From Bicyclus anynana (lineage: Eukaryota > Arthropoda > Insecta > Lepidoptera > Nymphalidae): a stretch of DNA of 64,000 bases. Shown here piece after piece: positions 1 through 42,295 of the stretch (within the stretch, counting starts at the first letter, position 1; the number at the start of each line of letters is the position of its first letter). The position numbers were made by a program, and so were the translations under genes. The notes beneath the pieces were generated by a model. That model did not search any database, was not told where the DNA came from, and saw nothing but the letters and a program-made list of their open reading frames with translations. Location: the NCBI RefSeq assembly GCF_947172395.1, contig NC_069087.1, forward strand, positions 13,349,107 to 13,413,106, read 5' to 3'.

Positions 1-3000
1 GTATGAAGTAAGGGCTGAGTCACTTGTGTTTATCTCCGTTTGTAAACAAAAGAGACACCGTGAACTGAGGTAATACTGTGAAAACCTTAATAACATTTTT
101 AAATCATGATGCAAGGAAAATCTTAAGGTGTTGCTTAATTCGGCCTCAATATTTATCAATGTTTATACTAAAATGTCTGAATGCCCTGGCTTTTAGAGGA
201 TGGTAATAATATTTATTAACATCCTTTATTGCCTTGTATTCATTGGTATGTATCAGTAATACAATATGAAAGAATTGATTCATCGGTGAAAGCAAAGGAA
301 CACCAAACACCGATTTTGTAATGAAAGTTAAATCAAGTTCTCCTTTATCCTGATCTTATTGCGTATATTTCTTGGCAAAATATTTGTTTTGACTGCAGTA
401 AGTCAAGGTTCCATTCTAGTCCGACTTAAAGTTAGATGCATTTATCATTGCCTATGATAATAATCTAAACTGTAACTCGCAGGCGTGAGAATGGAACAAA
501 GACGACTTTACGCTTATCTCCCACTTCGTGACTGTTATAGTTCTAAGACTTAGCCGTATTCCATATATTGTTGTGGTTCAAGGAGCACATTCTTCGTATA
601 TTACTCGGACATTACTTTGATATCAAGTATAATAAGTTTCTGTTTATTCCTGTTTCGAGCACTTTCGAACAGAACTTTTATCAGTTGTCCATGACAATTT
701 ATTACGAGAAGTCTGTTTGGGTTTTGATGAAGTGTTCAGATGGCAGACCAAGCGCGCGTGTGTGTTTGTTTGAATACATCTTCAGTTTTACACACCAGTC
801 ACCAACGCGTCTATAATAAGCTTGCCTTTACACAATGCAACTAGGTACAAGAAAGTAGACAAATTATACCAAAACAAAGTGGTAAGAAAACAAAGGTCTT
901 GCTTAATTTTAATTTTTCATTCATGATTATGAATCATGTATCAAACACGATTTGCCAAAATACACCAAAATTTGCTGTATATTTTTAAATATATCATGTA
1001 AATCCATTTGGCAAGGATGAGTTGAGGCACATATTTCATTCGTGTTCAGATTCGGAATATCTGGTATTCCTGTATGAGATGGGTTCGTTTGCAACGACAA
1101 ACAATTTCTAATATGCGATCCGATACCCTTAATCAGTCGGGCGAAGAATTTCATTACGGCTACTGATCTCTCCTTAGCTTCCAATTCCGTTTTCCTTGTT
1201 TTTCTACTTTCCCTTATATTACGTGCTGCAATAAAACTTTATTGTTTGATATTTTCTGATCCCGAATTAATTTACTTAATTAAATTTGATTTTATCGTCG
1301 ATATAATATGACTGAGTGTTTCTCGTATTATTTTCATGTATTTTGTGATATAGTTAACGATTTAGATGATTCGAATTTTTAGTGAGTGAGATTTTGCTTC
1401 TTGCATTGATATAATTATAATCTCTACTCTACTCTCTCCGAAAACAAGACCAAAAAGCAACGTATTAATACGAACCATAACACCATCTACTGAACCGATT
1501 TGGATTTACTATATTAATATAAATTGTATAATATAAATTAGACATTGGAGCATCCGAGTCATAAAAACATTTTAGTAAGCATTTTGAAAGTGTAAAATGC
1601 TCTGAATCGAAAGCGAAATATTATCATAATACATTAAATCATTACTACAAGTACTATGAGTGTGTATGATCATTTGAGATTTATTATGAATTAATTGGTG
1701 GCACTCATCGTGAGTGGAAGCCCCTAATTAGTACGCCAGTCAGGCGTTATCGCGGCTCATTAGGTTCTATTATCGTAGCGGGAGCGATCGTGTTCTGATT
1801 GACAATCGGTGTGCACTCCATACTGGACCCTTAGGGCGCAGTGGATTATGAAATGAATTATTCAAACGCTGCAATTATGTCGATACTGTTAACCTCAATA
1901 ATAATGTCCAGTAATTTTGCATTTATCGTTGATATAGTTCCTTTAATGAATATTGTTATTATTATATCAGTTATAATGTTGATGTAATGTGAATAGTTGC
2001 AGCTTCTATTAAATATGTTTATTAATAGAATTGGTCTTCTCTTGTTCATTGTTCTGCTAATTTATTTTTATTAGGTTTGTTGTGTTGATTGCAGATTTCG
2101 TTATTTTTGATGAGCATTCATCACTCTCCAGTTGTTACTTTATTCTCGAATATCCATTTTGAGTTTTATTCGTATCTTACGTATATGGGTTTATGGTTGT
2201 TTATTATCATCTGTCAGGGTACGAATTATAGCATATTATTGTTTACCTGAAAATGGGAGTACAACATAGTCACCAAATTCGTGATTCATGCAACTTAAGG
2301 ACTTCGAGTAAACCAACAATTTATACCTGCATACGATTGAATTAATATTTCATGATACGTTACGGGTGAACAATTTCTCACAATACCTTAGTGCTATTTC
2401 TAAATTACGAATAGCTTCGATGTTATCGATTTCCTATTGCCTACGGAATAAATAAATAGCGGTGTATTGAGTTACCTTTGATAGGATCGCGGTAGTGTGC
2501 GGCCGCCAACTCGGTCAGATGTATTTTTATCACAGTCAGTAGGACAAGCAACTAAATGATCAATTTGTATGTAAGTACGTAAAACTTCTCCGATAATAAT
2601 TCTTGCATGTTGATGGATACTAATTATAATCATTTTTGAATGAGCAAAATTGAATTGAATGCTGATTTCTCTCAATAGCTGAGAATGATAATCACCATTG
2701 AGAATCCCATTAGCCGTGCAGCTGCTAGGTAAACTGCATCAATTGCCGACAAGCCTACACGGATGACACGAACCGCGTAATTGTCCTTAATTGATAAATT
2801 ACCATTTGTACGGCGGGAAAGCGGCATGTGATACATCAACAGCCTAAATTGATACTAAAATACTGGTGACCCTCGTAGTCGTATTAGTGCTTGTTACGTG
2901 TTTTTCTTCACTGTATGAATTTGATAGAATTTGAAAATAAAACTTTAATACAAATGTAGCTTCTGAATTTAGTTTTAAAGTTGAATATCTTTATCTATCT

Positions 3001-5274
3001 ATTTTCATCGTGAATTTGGTGTGTTAAAGATTTACTTACAAGAACACAAAGAATTGATGGAAATTTTGTTGCCTAAATTACACGTACAAATTTTTTACCA
3101 AGCACTCGTTTATTTTTTGTACTTAATCTTCTTTTTGTTCACAATCGTTAAATTAGTAGCGTATGTCATTGCGTTACTTGTGAACTTGATCAATGTCATG
3201 CAAATCGTGTTTGAAATCTGACCATTGGCCGTTGTCAAGCACACGGAGTTAAGAGTAGACAGCTTTTGCGTTTTCGTTAATAATATAGACAAATGAAAAC
3301 CAGACTGGGATTTTACATTATCTTCATTTGACAATATTCGATATAGCAGAATACAGATATTTTTAATTTATTAACACCTCATGTCGTGGTTAGTAATAGG
3401 ACTAAGAATACTTTGGTAATATTTTCTGGTCAAGAAATTAATTTTTTAACCTTTACTCAAAGTCGCTTTGCTCGCTGTTTATTCAACTTTCAAGGCATTT
3501 TCCGATAGTCTCCGATAACTTATTCTCTAGGTATGCAAACGACAGATTGTTATTATTCTTAAAAATATGACAACTACATTATTATAACTTAGTTGTATGT
3601 ATGTGACGCATATTTTTTGACATATGTCTTATTTTCCATAATAATCAAAAGAATTTCAAGAGAAATCTTGTTATGATAATGATCCCATTCTTTAAAGCCG
3701 AAATATGTAAATTTTGCAGCTAATATAACAAAAACACGTCTTAATTGAAAGGCTTTTAACTAGTAACTTGGCAGTATTATAATCGACCCGTTGCTTACAA
3801 AGCTACTTAAATTGTGTTAAAATTTACGAACTCCTATTTGTAACTTGTAAAAGTAATATTTTATAAAGATGACGACGTATTGGTAAAAATTTTTTTTCGT
3901 GTAAAATGTACTCGTATAATATTTTTGAGATAGGTTCTAAGAAAATCTAAGAAAGAATTAATTTGCATGTCCATCATACATATGCAATTAGATTGTACCG
4001 CGTGTACTTCATGGTTTTTATAATGGGTATTTTTCATTTTCTACCATCTGTGTATTATGTAGAATGAATTGTGACAAGAACAATTCACGTAGTATGATAA
4101 AAATAATAATAATTCAACCTTGAACTTCGAGGAAAAACATCCTATTGTAGCGGATTTACGTCATCATTAACCTATACGTGTAATTTATAGATATCTTGTC
4201 TGTACAACTATTAAGAATTGACTAGAACTTTTTTAAAACGACTATTATGCAACGACATTACTGAAGTAAAGAAAACGTACAGAAGTAAATAATGCTAAGT
4301 TAAATAATAATCTACTATTGACGGCATAATACTGAAAGGAAAGGCTTTTAGAAAAATAAGATTAACACAATGAGTATGCTAATAATGGACATGTAACATC
4401 ACATGATAATCTGAGACTCAAGACTTTTTCCAGCCTTCTGACAAGTGTAGAATAGTCTAAACGAAGTTTAGTGACTTTCTTACTTTATGTCTAGTGACAA
4501 AGACAAAAGTTGTGAATAAGCTATACGACACTTAGGCGGTGAAACAGGTCCTAGGACTACTAATTTCTGTTGTTCCTTTCTTCCGCATATCTGAAGTAAA
4601 CGTGTAGGCGAATAGGGAATATGATGATTCTCAAAGCTTTACATAAGAATTATGATTATCGAACCCACGCGTTCTGACAAGGCCAGCCCGTTGCGCAGTT
4701 GTCGCAGATGATTAATCAGGCTTCGGGCGATCAGTGCCGGACACACGTCTCGACTAGCCGGCTGGACCGTCACCATCGTTTACTATTTTCCACTGTATTT
4801 ATCTTAAACTTTGTAAGTCTCATTGTCTTTTCAAATTCCACCGGCTATATTTATAGCAAAATCTCCAACGTCAAAATTTAAGACTACTTAATCCAAAATT
4901 CATCTATCTTATCATTAATATCTATACATTAACTATAATCTAGCTAATTCATAATTATAACCAATTTTATCAAACATCTTGACTTAATTTGTGTCTTGTA
5001 AAAAATGTATTTGTTGTTGACAAGTGCTAAAATACCAAAATGCTATTTATCTTTATGGATGCTTTACTCTATTTTTTACAATGGAAATTTTCTATTCGTC
5101 TTTATAATATTTGAACATTTTTAAACATTCAGTATTTGCTTGAGTCCCACTCATTTTGTTACGCCTTCTATAACGTGTTTTTGTTGAAATAGATTTATAC
5201 ACATTATTACTGTTTTATGTTTTGCATGAATTTTGTTTTGTTTGCTTTATGTGTATTTGTTTTTGTTCTCGTAG
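1..5274. other. Intronic or upstream sequence of CLIP-190
   Basis: No exon with acceptable splice sites and coding character, and no recognised repeat family, is visible here. Short open frames (for example near 568 and 4699) have AT-driven composition and no similarity that I recognise. Confidence 0.6.
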
Positions 5275-34316
<29,042 letters not shown>

Positions 34317-34422
34317 TAACTATTTATTACTTTAGTTGTAATGTTACCGTTGTTGATGTTACTAGTTTTCTCTGTTATTTATTGTTTACCATAGAAATGG
34401 TATCTATATTGTTTTAATATGA

Positions 34423-34428
34423 AATAAA
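34423..34428 (+). terminator. Likely CLIP-190 poly(A) signal
   Basis: AATAAA lies about 107 nt after the CLIP stop codon. A second AATAAA at 34636-34641 would give a longer 3' UTR running close to the 3' end of the opposite gene. Confidence 0.55.
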
Positions 34429-34866
34429 AATAGGGAAATATTTGTAAATAAGGAAAATGACTTTTTAACATACTTAACTTTATTTGCATGTTTTAAGGTA
34501 AAGGTTGATTTTATTATCTCTCATGTGCGTTATCTGGATATAATGCTGCATATTGAGAGATGTTTTACGCAAAAATCAAACAATTTTCTTCACAATCATG
34601 GTTTAAATGTAATCACAAAACTTACTATGTAAACAAATAAACACCAAAATTATGACGAATTTGTAAAACAATAAATTGATTTTAAATTATATTTTTTTGT
34701 TTTATTTGATCACTAAAACATGCCAATATGCTTATGACTGTATGAAGTAGGCTTTTAAATAATAAAACTGAATAAATTTTAAAAATGTATTTCTTATACT
34801 TATTTTAGCTAACTTACAATAATTTAAATGGTCTTTCATCAAATAATACTCAGTCCAAGTTACTCT

Positions 34867-34902
34867 TCAATCTAAGCCATCCTTTTTCTCTTTGATTGCT
34901 TC
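34867..34902 (-). CDS. Rpb11: RPB11 exon 4
   Basis: It encodes EAIKEKKDGLD and the stop, after a poly-T/AG acceptor. It is the standard C-terminal end of insect RPB11. Confidence 0.93.
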   Translation of the reverse strand, partial: EAIKEKKDGLD

Positions 34903-37103
34903 CTAAAAAAAGACAAACAAAACTATGAATATTATAAACAAGAAAGTATATAAGAACTATGTGTATAAACATTTGTATATATACATATTTCCCATTATTC
35001 TGTATTAATCCCTATCTCCAAAGAAAATAGCGGACCTCTGTAAAAACCTTTATCTTGGAGAAGTGTGGGTGTGTTGACTGGATATACAACATTTATTTAA
35101 CATATAAAAAATCAATCTACTATGTTAACATAAATAAAGATAAAGCTGTTTATTAAAATGCAACTATTGAGTTACATACAAATATATAGCTTGCATATTA
35201 TAATTATATAATATAGCTAATGAAACTTCTAGTCTGCTCTGAAGTTGCAAAAGAAGTATAGAATATTGAGGTACAAAATGGAAAATTCCTACTGCAATAC
35301 AGTATATATAAGATATCAATAAGTTCTCAGGCCAGGCAGAGCATTTTTGCATCTATGTTGTGCACTACTGCTAATAAAGAAGCTATGATAGCTTTGAAAA
35401 AATACAATTACCTTAAATCTCTCCTCAAAGAGAGACAATTCTGATGTAAGGTCAGTGATGGCATTCATAAATGCTTCCTGTGGAGTGTAGTCTGATGTAG
35501 TCTGTATGCGCAACACAAACTTATGTTCTAGTGGGTGAGGTACTTTGTAACCTGCAAATAGCACCTTGGGATCCTTGAGAAGTTGGCTGAAAGATAAAAA
35601 AAGATTATCATAATATATTCAGACGCACACTTTAATATATTCGCATCATATTAAAGAGGGCGGATAATTGTGCCTCTGAGTATATATCGACTCAATATCA
35701 GACTATTTTAATGGCCTCCCTCCCATATAAGAGGGGATATGGTGATTCAACCCACCATGCCGCTTCACTAAGCTTATGATGATAATGCTAAACTATTTCA
35801 GGTGGTAATCATAATGACCATGATGGCGGTTTTATGTGTTCTCTGAGGCATTCAACAGCACCAACGTCCCTACTTCAGGTGGAGGATTTTTACTGAAAAT
35901 TTTCAATAAGTATTTCTTAGCTACATTAATTGAAACTTTATAGTTGCATAATAACAAGGTTTCAATATATCGATTTTTATGAGACATACAGGTAAATAAG
36001 GTCAATATTAACTAAATAATACATACGGCCTAACTTGTTAGAAGGAGGATGAAAAACTGCACACCTTTTCGGTTTCTACACAACATCGTACTGGAACGCT
36101 AAATTGCTTGGCGGTACGTCTTTGTCGGTAGGGTGGTAACTAGCCACGGCCGAAGCCTCCCACCAGCCAGACCTTGACCAATTAAGAAAATCTCAATCGG
36201 CCCAGCTGGGGATCAAACCCAGGACCTCCGTTTTGTAAGTCCACTCCGTGGGGCATACCATTGCGCCACGGAGGTCGTCTTCTAGCTGTGGCATTTCTGT
36301 GACAACATTATTTAGTCATATGCTGTTGTGACACTTTTTTGTAAAAAATGATGTGTTCTGCAAAGTTGTACTACAATTTCTTATTCTAACATCAACAGTT
36401 TTTGCAGTGCACACAATGTAAACAATAATTTAAATAATTTTTTAAACCTTGGGTTACGTTATTGGAGTTTTAGGAAGAATCCCTAATTTTCTGAAAATAT
36501 AATATAGCACTAGGGGATAGTGTAGCTTCCCAACAGTGAAAGAATTTTTCAAATCGGTTCAGAAATTTTGAAGTCTATTCAATACATACAAACAAACAAT
36601 CAAATCTTTTGTCTTTATAATGTTAGTAAAGTTAAACATACACACAACAATGACAAAGACATTTGTAATTTTGTTTGAATGTTCATACAAATTTAACTAT
36701 CTCTGTGTTCTGGCTGAGCCAGTCAGTCTCTTAGCTATTTAGTATGCGGCGTTTTAAGCGATACATGGCAGAGCCGCAAAATTCACTGAATTCTAAAGTT
36801 GAGGTTTAGGAATGTAAATTCACCCTTATCGTTCAGTTTTGCTGGATTACTTATATTAGAGGTTATACACAAATAAGTGTACACTTACTGTCGGATCATA
36901 TTTCCCAGTGTATGGTCTTCCTTGTTTACAGTGAATATGGCCGCATTAGTTACTTTTGTATCTTCTTCTTTTTGAACCCTGAAAAAACATAGTTAAAACA
37001 CCGACTTGTTTACCTTAAATCAAATTGCGCTCCAATCTTTGGAAACTTACTTCTTTTCTCCGTCGTATAGCAGAAATGATTCGAATGTTGGCGGTGCGTT
37101 CAT
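34867..37103 (-). CDS. Rpb11: DNA-directed RNA polymerase II subunit RPB11 (complete gene)
   Basis: Four exons on the minus strand (37103-37051, 36978-36889, 35586-35412, 34902-34867) join in phase to 117 codons plus TGA, the usual length of RPB11/POLR2J. The protein starts MNAPPTFESFLLYDGEKK, contains the family core KEDHTLGNMIRHQLLKDPKV, LFAGYKVPHPLEHKFVLRIQ and NAITDLTSELSLFEERF, and ends EAIKEKKDGLD. RPB11 pairs with RPB3 in the assembly platform of Pol II in the nucleus, like the bacterial alpha dimer. The start context is CACAATGA. It converges on CLIP-190; its stop is about 550 bp from the CLIP stop, and AATAAA on the minus strand at 34706-34701 is a likely poly(A) signal. Intron 2 carries a SINE in reverse orientation and a retrotransposon-tail fragment. 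Confidence 0.97.
35412..35586 (-). CDS. Rpb11: RPB11 exon 3
   Basis: It encodes QLLKDPKVLFAGYKVPHPLE, then HKFVLRIQTTSDYTPQEAFM and NAITDLTSELSLFEERFK. It ends in phase 0 at AAG/GTAATT. This is the most conserved part of the protein. Confidence 0.97.
36031..36279 (-). mobile_element. SINE family A in RPB11 intron 2
   Basis: It is in reverse orientation, with inverted B box ggggatcaaaccc and the head ttgcgccacggaggtcgtc at its right end. Confidence 0.85.
36470..36625 (+). mobile_element. Retrotransposon-tail repeat in RPB11 intron 2
   Basis: It carries acagtgaaagaatttttcaa and a run of caaacaaac, as in the copy at 10383. Confidence 0.55.
36889..36978 (-). CDS. Rpb11: RPB11 exon 2
   Basis: It encodes VQKEEDTKVTNAAIFTVNKE followed by DHTLGNMIR and ends in phase 2 at CA/GTAAGT. 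It contains the conserved EDHTLGN dimerisation motif. Confidence 0.95.
37051..37103 (-). CDS. Rpb11: RPB11 exon 1
   Basis: It encodes MNAPPTFESFLLYDGEKK and ends in phase 2 at AA/GTAAGT. The ATG is preceded by a good CACA context. Confidence 0.95.
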
Positions 37104-40031
37104 TGTGGTGGTGTTTAGTTAATACTAATTTCTAAGATAATTTACTTTGAAATTACTAGTTTTAAAAATATTTATTCTTCAAGTCCAAATGCAAACCTCA
37201 AAAACACAAATCAGAAACATCAAACAATTTATCAATCTATCACAAACACAGTAGTAAAGTGTCAATGCAGGGGGGGGACAGTTCCATACATTCTAAGCAA
37301 TTTGTTGACTTACAGGCCATCTAGATCTAGTAGTGAAACAACTTTTCGACTAAGTTGGTAAAAATATCTCAACAGATGGCAGCAATTCCATCGCTAATCT
37401 TAGTGTGCCCAGTATCAATATTTGCTAACATTTCGTAATATTTAATAATTTTAACGATAATGAAAAAAATAATAACTCTGTAATAATCTCATAGACCACT
37501 ACATGAAATATATATTTAAATTGTTTTGCAAATCAAACTTCTTCATTTAATAAAATATGTGATGCATAAGTTAACATAGTGTTTGGTTAGTTTTTAAGTA
37601 ACAAATGGCAACAATTTAACTAAATGGCTAAGATGATATGAAGTAATAAACTTTATATTATGTCCGGAAACAAAATATTTATAGTATGTGATATTCATGG
37701 GGAGGCAAAACATGGAGCAGTGGCGTTTTTCTTCCAAGCCATTTTCCACTCCTTAATGCGTTTGACAACAAATAATGTCTGCAAATTGGTTACGACTTCA
37801 TATACTTTTCTATATTTATTCTGCAATTATTTTTTTAAATAAAAATGTTTTGACTCCTCAGTTTGGTCCGATTTCCTGTGAATATCACATAAACAGTTTG
37901 TACAGTATGATCATGAATTAAATTGTGGTGGTTGCGATTGTAAGTTATTAGGTATAGAAAGTAAGCGTATATTAATTTCAACGGGGCCATGAAATGTCAT
38001 CTGGTCCAGTGGTGTACGTGGTCGAACGAAGTATAATAATAAAGGTACGTAAAATTAAAAAATAGTCATGGGTTCGGGCCCGGGTGGGGATCGGATTTAT
38101 ATATATTTTTTTTTGTTTTTTTTATTTGTTTTTCTCAATTCGTTTTTTTAATATTTTTTGTGTTTTATTAAACCTCGATTAAAAATCTCCATTTAAATAA
38201 AATTGCCGCTTTTTTAGTAGTACCTATAAGTTTACTCCAAACCGCAGTTGGCGCTTCAATTTAAGCCACCGAAAATCTTCAAGAGGGCTCTCTTTTCCCA
38301 TATACTTATTATACTCTTTGTGTCAATGTCAGAAATAGAGCATAGACTAGGCCAAAGAGTATATACTCCAAGGAGAAGAACTTAATCAACATGCAAGAAG
38401 CGTTGGACATAGCAGCGACATAATTTCCGCATACGAAGTTTTTTGAATTAAAGTCAGCGGCAATTTTGAATGGAGATTTTGATTCTATATTTTTTTTAAA
38501 TTGAGGTTCATTAAGAATAAAACATATATAGGTGTCAAAGAATAAAACACTTTACTTACTTTTTTAATAAGATGCAAATGTAAATTTATTTCCGCAACCA
38601 ACACATGCATAATCTATTAATCTCCTTTTTTTTTTAATAACTGATTTCGCGGATCTGGATTCTAGTTTACATGAAGCTCTTGGTGTTCAACAATAATTAT
38701 AATTATAGAACCTTAACAATTATAAATAATGTATTTTATTAACCGACGTTATAAAAAAGATTAGTAATAATACGACTTTGTAAATATATATAAGTTCTTT
38801 TTTTTTGTATTTTTAAATTAAAGCTAATTGCAATTGTAAATAAAACAGTGTCCTCAAAACATACCAGATTTAAACGATATGCCAGAATAATCTTATTACT
38901 ATCTGCATATTGTTCTTCAGTGTTTAATTGAGTTGGATATGTACATTTATTTTCTATGGTTGGACGAACTATATGTATAGATACAATGCATTTAGCAGTT
39001 ACACCAAAGATTTAAAATATGGATTACTTATGCATCAATAATTATCCTGTACCTAAAGTTTAGGTAACATATCTCATCAGAATACCCCTGACTGAATTTA
39101 CTCAGTATGAAAGGACAATGTTAATACATACCCTATTAAAAAAAATAAAAAGAACGAGAAAAGAAGGTTTTGATTTTAAAAAATCTTTGTATGTTATATG
39201 TGTGTAGCACAATAAAAATCAGTTCACAGCAGAAAACACCGTTTATTTTATAATTATGAGAAAATTTCAGATTGATAACCTACATACAGAATGACTATAA
39301 AACCAATCTAACTTCAATTTTACAACGTGTGTTCAGAACCTCACTGGTAATAATTCGTAATACATTTTTAACTGTAATTATATTCCTTTACAAGATTACA
39401 AGAAATTCATAAAGAGAAATATTGTATTATATATTTTTTTACACAATATAAATATACAAACACAAGAACTAAAACAATACTAAACTATTTTAACAATTTT
39501 GACTAAACTAAACATGTAGGTAGGTTAAAATAACATCATCTAGGCCAAACGCAAACTTTCCAGAATTGCACTCGACAATCAACACTGGAAATATACTTTG
39601 TTAAATTTTGCTAACACATCCATCGGATCAACTTATTTAAGGTGCTTCCCAACCTCTCAACTTCATTCTCGATTGGACATTGTCATGCTGAGATCATCTT
39701 TATGTTGTTAAGATTTCTCTATAGCCTAAGTCCGAATTAGAACGCACTTTACTCATCTGTTTACTGGATGAAAAGTATTTTAAATTAAACTAAATACGTC
39801 AATAAATATATTGCCAATGGATTGCCTAAAAATAAATGAGTCTAGGATATAATTATGATGATGTCCGGAATCCAGGACTGATTTTTCGCAGACAACCCTA
39901 TCTATCCACTACGCTAATGGGTTGACGGGGTGGGAGAATTGGCTTTATTAAGATCCACGACTCTTATTTACAAGCTTTAGTGCATCAACGGTAGCACTGA
40001 AATAGACAAGCAAATCAACTCGCGTCTATAT

Positions 40032-40213
40032 ATTTTTTTTTAATAATATTTGCCATATCTTTGATAATAAGAGCAATATTTCCATTCCCCTCCAACTAGT
40101 CGACAAAGACTGTGCTAGGAGTGGGTACGACAATAGACCAACGGGGCGGGGATCGAACCACCACCCCTCGGTGATGAGTCCAACCGCTCTTACCGTTGAG
40201 CTATTGAGGCTTC
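40032..40213 (-). mobile_element. tRNA-derived SINE family B, near full length
   Basis: It is a reverse copy ending at its tRNA-like head (cgctcttaccgttgagctat), with inverted B box ggcggggatcgaacc. Confidence 0.82.
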
Positions 40214-42265
40214 AATATTAATGTAAATGCTTGATTAATTTCGCACTCCTACGAAAATTTTTTATAGATACATAGGTATATAATCAGTTTTCTCTAAACA
40301 AAAAATAGTTTCCGATAGAGGCAAATCGATTAGATGGAAAAGCGCCTTTTTATGACATGTACCTATTATGGTACATTTCACGCTCCCCTAATTAACAAGA
40401 AATCGTTTTGGGTTGGTACTTATTGAATTTGACAAAAGATGATCCGATGAATAGTTGAAAAATTTGCGTCTGACCATAATGAATATACCTAGTTTTTATA
40501 CTTTCAATGTTCGACATAATATCATATAATGCCAAGCAACAACAATAGTTTAAAAATAATAAAGCTCACCATAATATATTTGAATATATTTTGTAAAGAT
40601 TTAACTACGAATTGAAGTCTAGCGACTCTACTGTTAGTCAAATAGGGTTTAAAAATCGCGAGGTTCCACCTAACCCAAGTAGAGGAAAAATCTTTACTCG
40701 CTTTTCGGAAAATATCATTCTCGAAACTTTTGCTATGAGTAAGCATATAATGAAGAATTGTAAAGCAACACCCACATCTACGCGACATGGAGCACGGGTC
40801 CATAAGCGCAAAATAAATCATCTATTTAACAAGAACACAGCCGCGCATATAGTGGTTATCTATCTATTCTACATTTTGACGGCGGATATGCAATAATAGA
40901 TAAGTGTAACATTGCCTAGCAATATCACGTAGGTGTGAGTAAAGTTTTACATTTGAATTATGAATAAAGTCTTCAAAATCTGATTAGTATGTGTCGAACG
41001 TGAACAACCATGAACAATATCATAATTACAAGTGACTTTATTATTATGAATTATAATGCTTAACAAATATTTCATTAATGTGTTCGTTGTCCATTAAATT
41101 CACAAAGCAAAAATATTTTAGAAGAGATGCGGTTTCGAGTCTTTCAATAGGGCTACCAATTTGAATTAGGTAAATATTAATGACTGTTTATTTATGAATA
41201 TCATATTATTCCATTGTTACACAATACAACGATAGCTTACTTTATGTATGATCCCGGGCAAATAACTGGAACACATATGTATATATTTATGCGCTTATTG
41301 TATATTCCAGAAAGCTTTTATTTAAAAATTGTTTACAGCGCAAACCATTGTCCAAGTTATTTGCCTGCAACAGTAATTTCAAATGAAGCATACTTTATCA
41401 AAATATACCTATATTTATTAAATCAAACACAATCAGTAAAGAAAGCTCAGATAAACAACACTGTTAATCGAATTACTTTTTAACACTTACTAGCTATTTT
41501 CAGTTAAATGTATAATGTAAGGTAATAAAACGCTATAAGAATTGACACATAAGTATATAAACTATACTAATTGTGTACTTAGGTATACAAAATTAGCAAT
41601 CCAATAACTATATGCATACTATTGATTACGAAAATATCTATGCAATACGATATTAAGATTGATTAGAATGCACGAATCGAATCGTTGGCGCGCGGGAGCC
41701 GCAATGATATAGCAGCAAATAGGTACATGACAAATATACTATATCCTTAGAGATTGCAGATCTCGCACTCGTCTATAGTAACTTAACACTTTGTATTCTA
41801 TAATAATGATCGAGGTTAATTAATGCTACCGATCTACGATAATCTTGTACAATGCAGGTAATACACCCAAATATTGTTTAGTTGTATCACCAATTCACCG
41901 GCCAGCTACAAAACTTTAAAACCACGGTACTTTAAGTCCATTTTACCGCAACATGTGCGAGATATGCAATCTTTCACTAAGTGTACTGAAACGGTACCGA
42001 ACTACCGCATGACGGGGGAAGCAACTAGCGAGCGACTCCCGCCGCCCTGTTGAACACGAGAACTTTCCTTACGTTACGATATACACTAAGTAACAGAAGA
42101 ATATAACTGCAATTACGTTAAGATTATTGGAATAATAGAGATCAATGAAAGCTGACTAGAGATTGTATTACGCCTACTCTTAAATTATTATACATTTGAT
42201 CACCATCGCCGGGCCAGCTGGGCTGCGCCCGCGGGAGCTCTCTCCCCGTCACAACTTGTGCGAAA

Positions 42266-42295
42266 GTGCGCTCGGCGGCCACGGGCCGAGCGCAC
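42266..42295. repeat. GC-rich 11-bp hairpin
   Basis: The arms gtgcgctcggc and gccgagcgcac pair exactly around an 8-nt loop. It lies in a CpG-rich patch within the region that may be syntaxin 3' UTR. Confidence 0.75.

Noticed and set aside
568..816. 82-residue frame
   Set aside because: No splice or start context, no family, and composition like the surrounding intron.
4699..4881. Small frame MSQMINQASGDQ... as a CLIP exon
   Set aside because: The right edge has no good donor, and the second half is AT-driven hydrophobic sequence.
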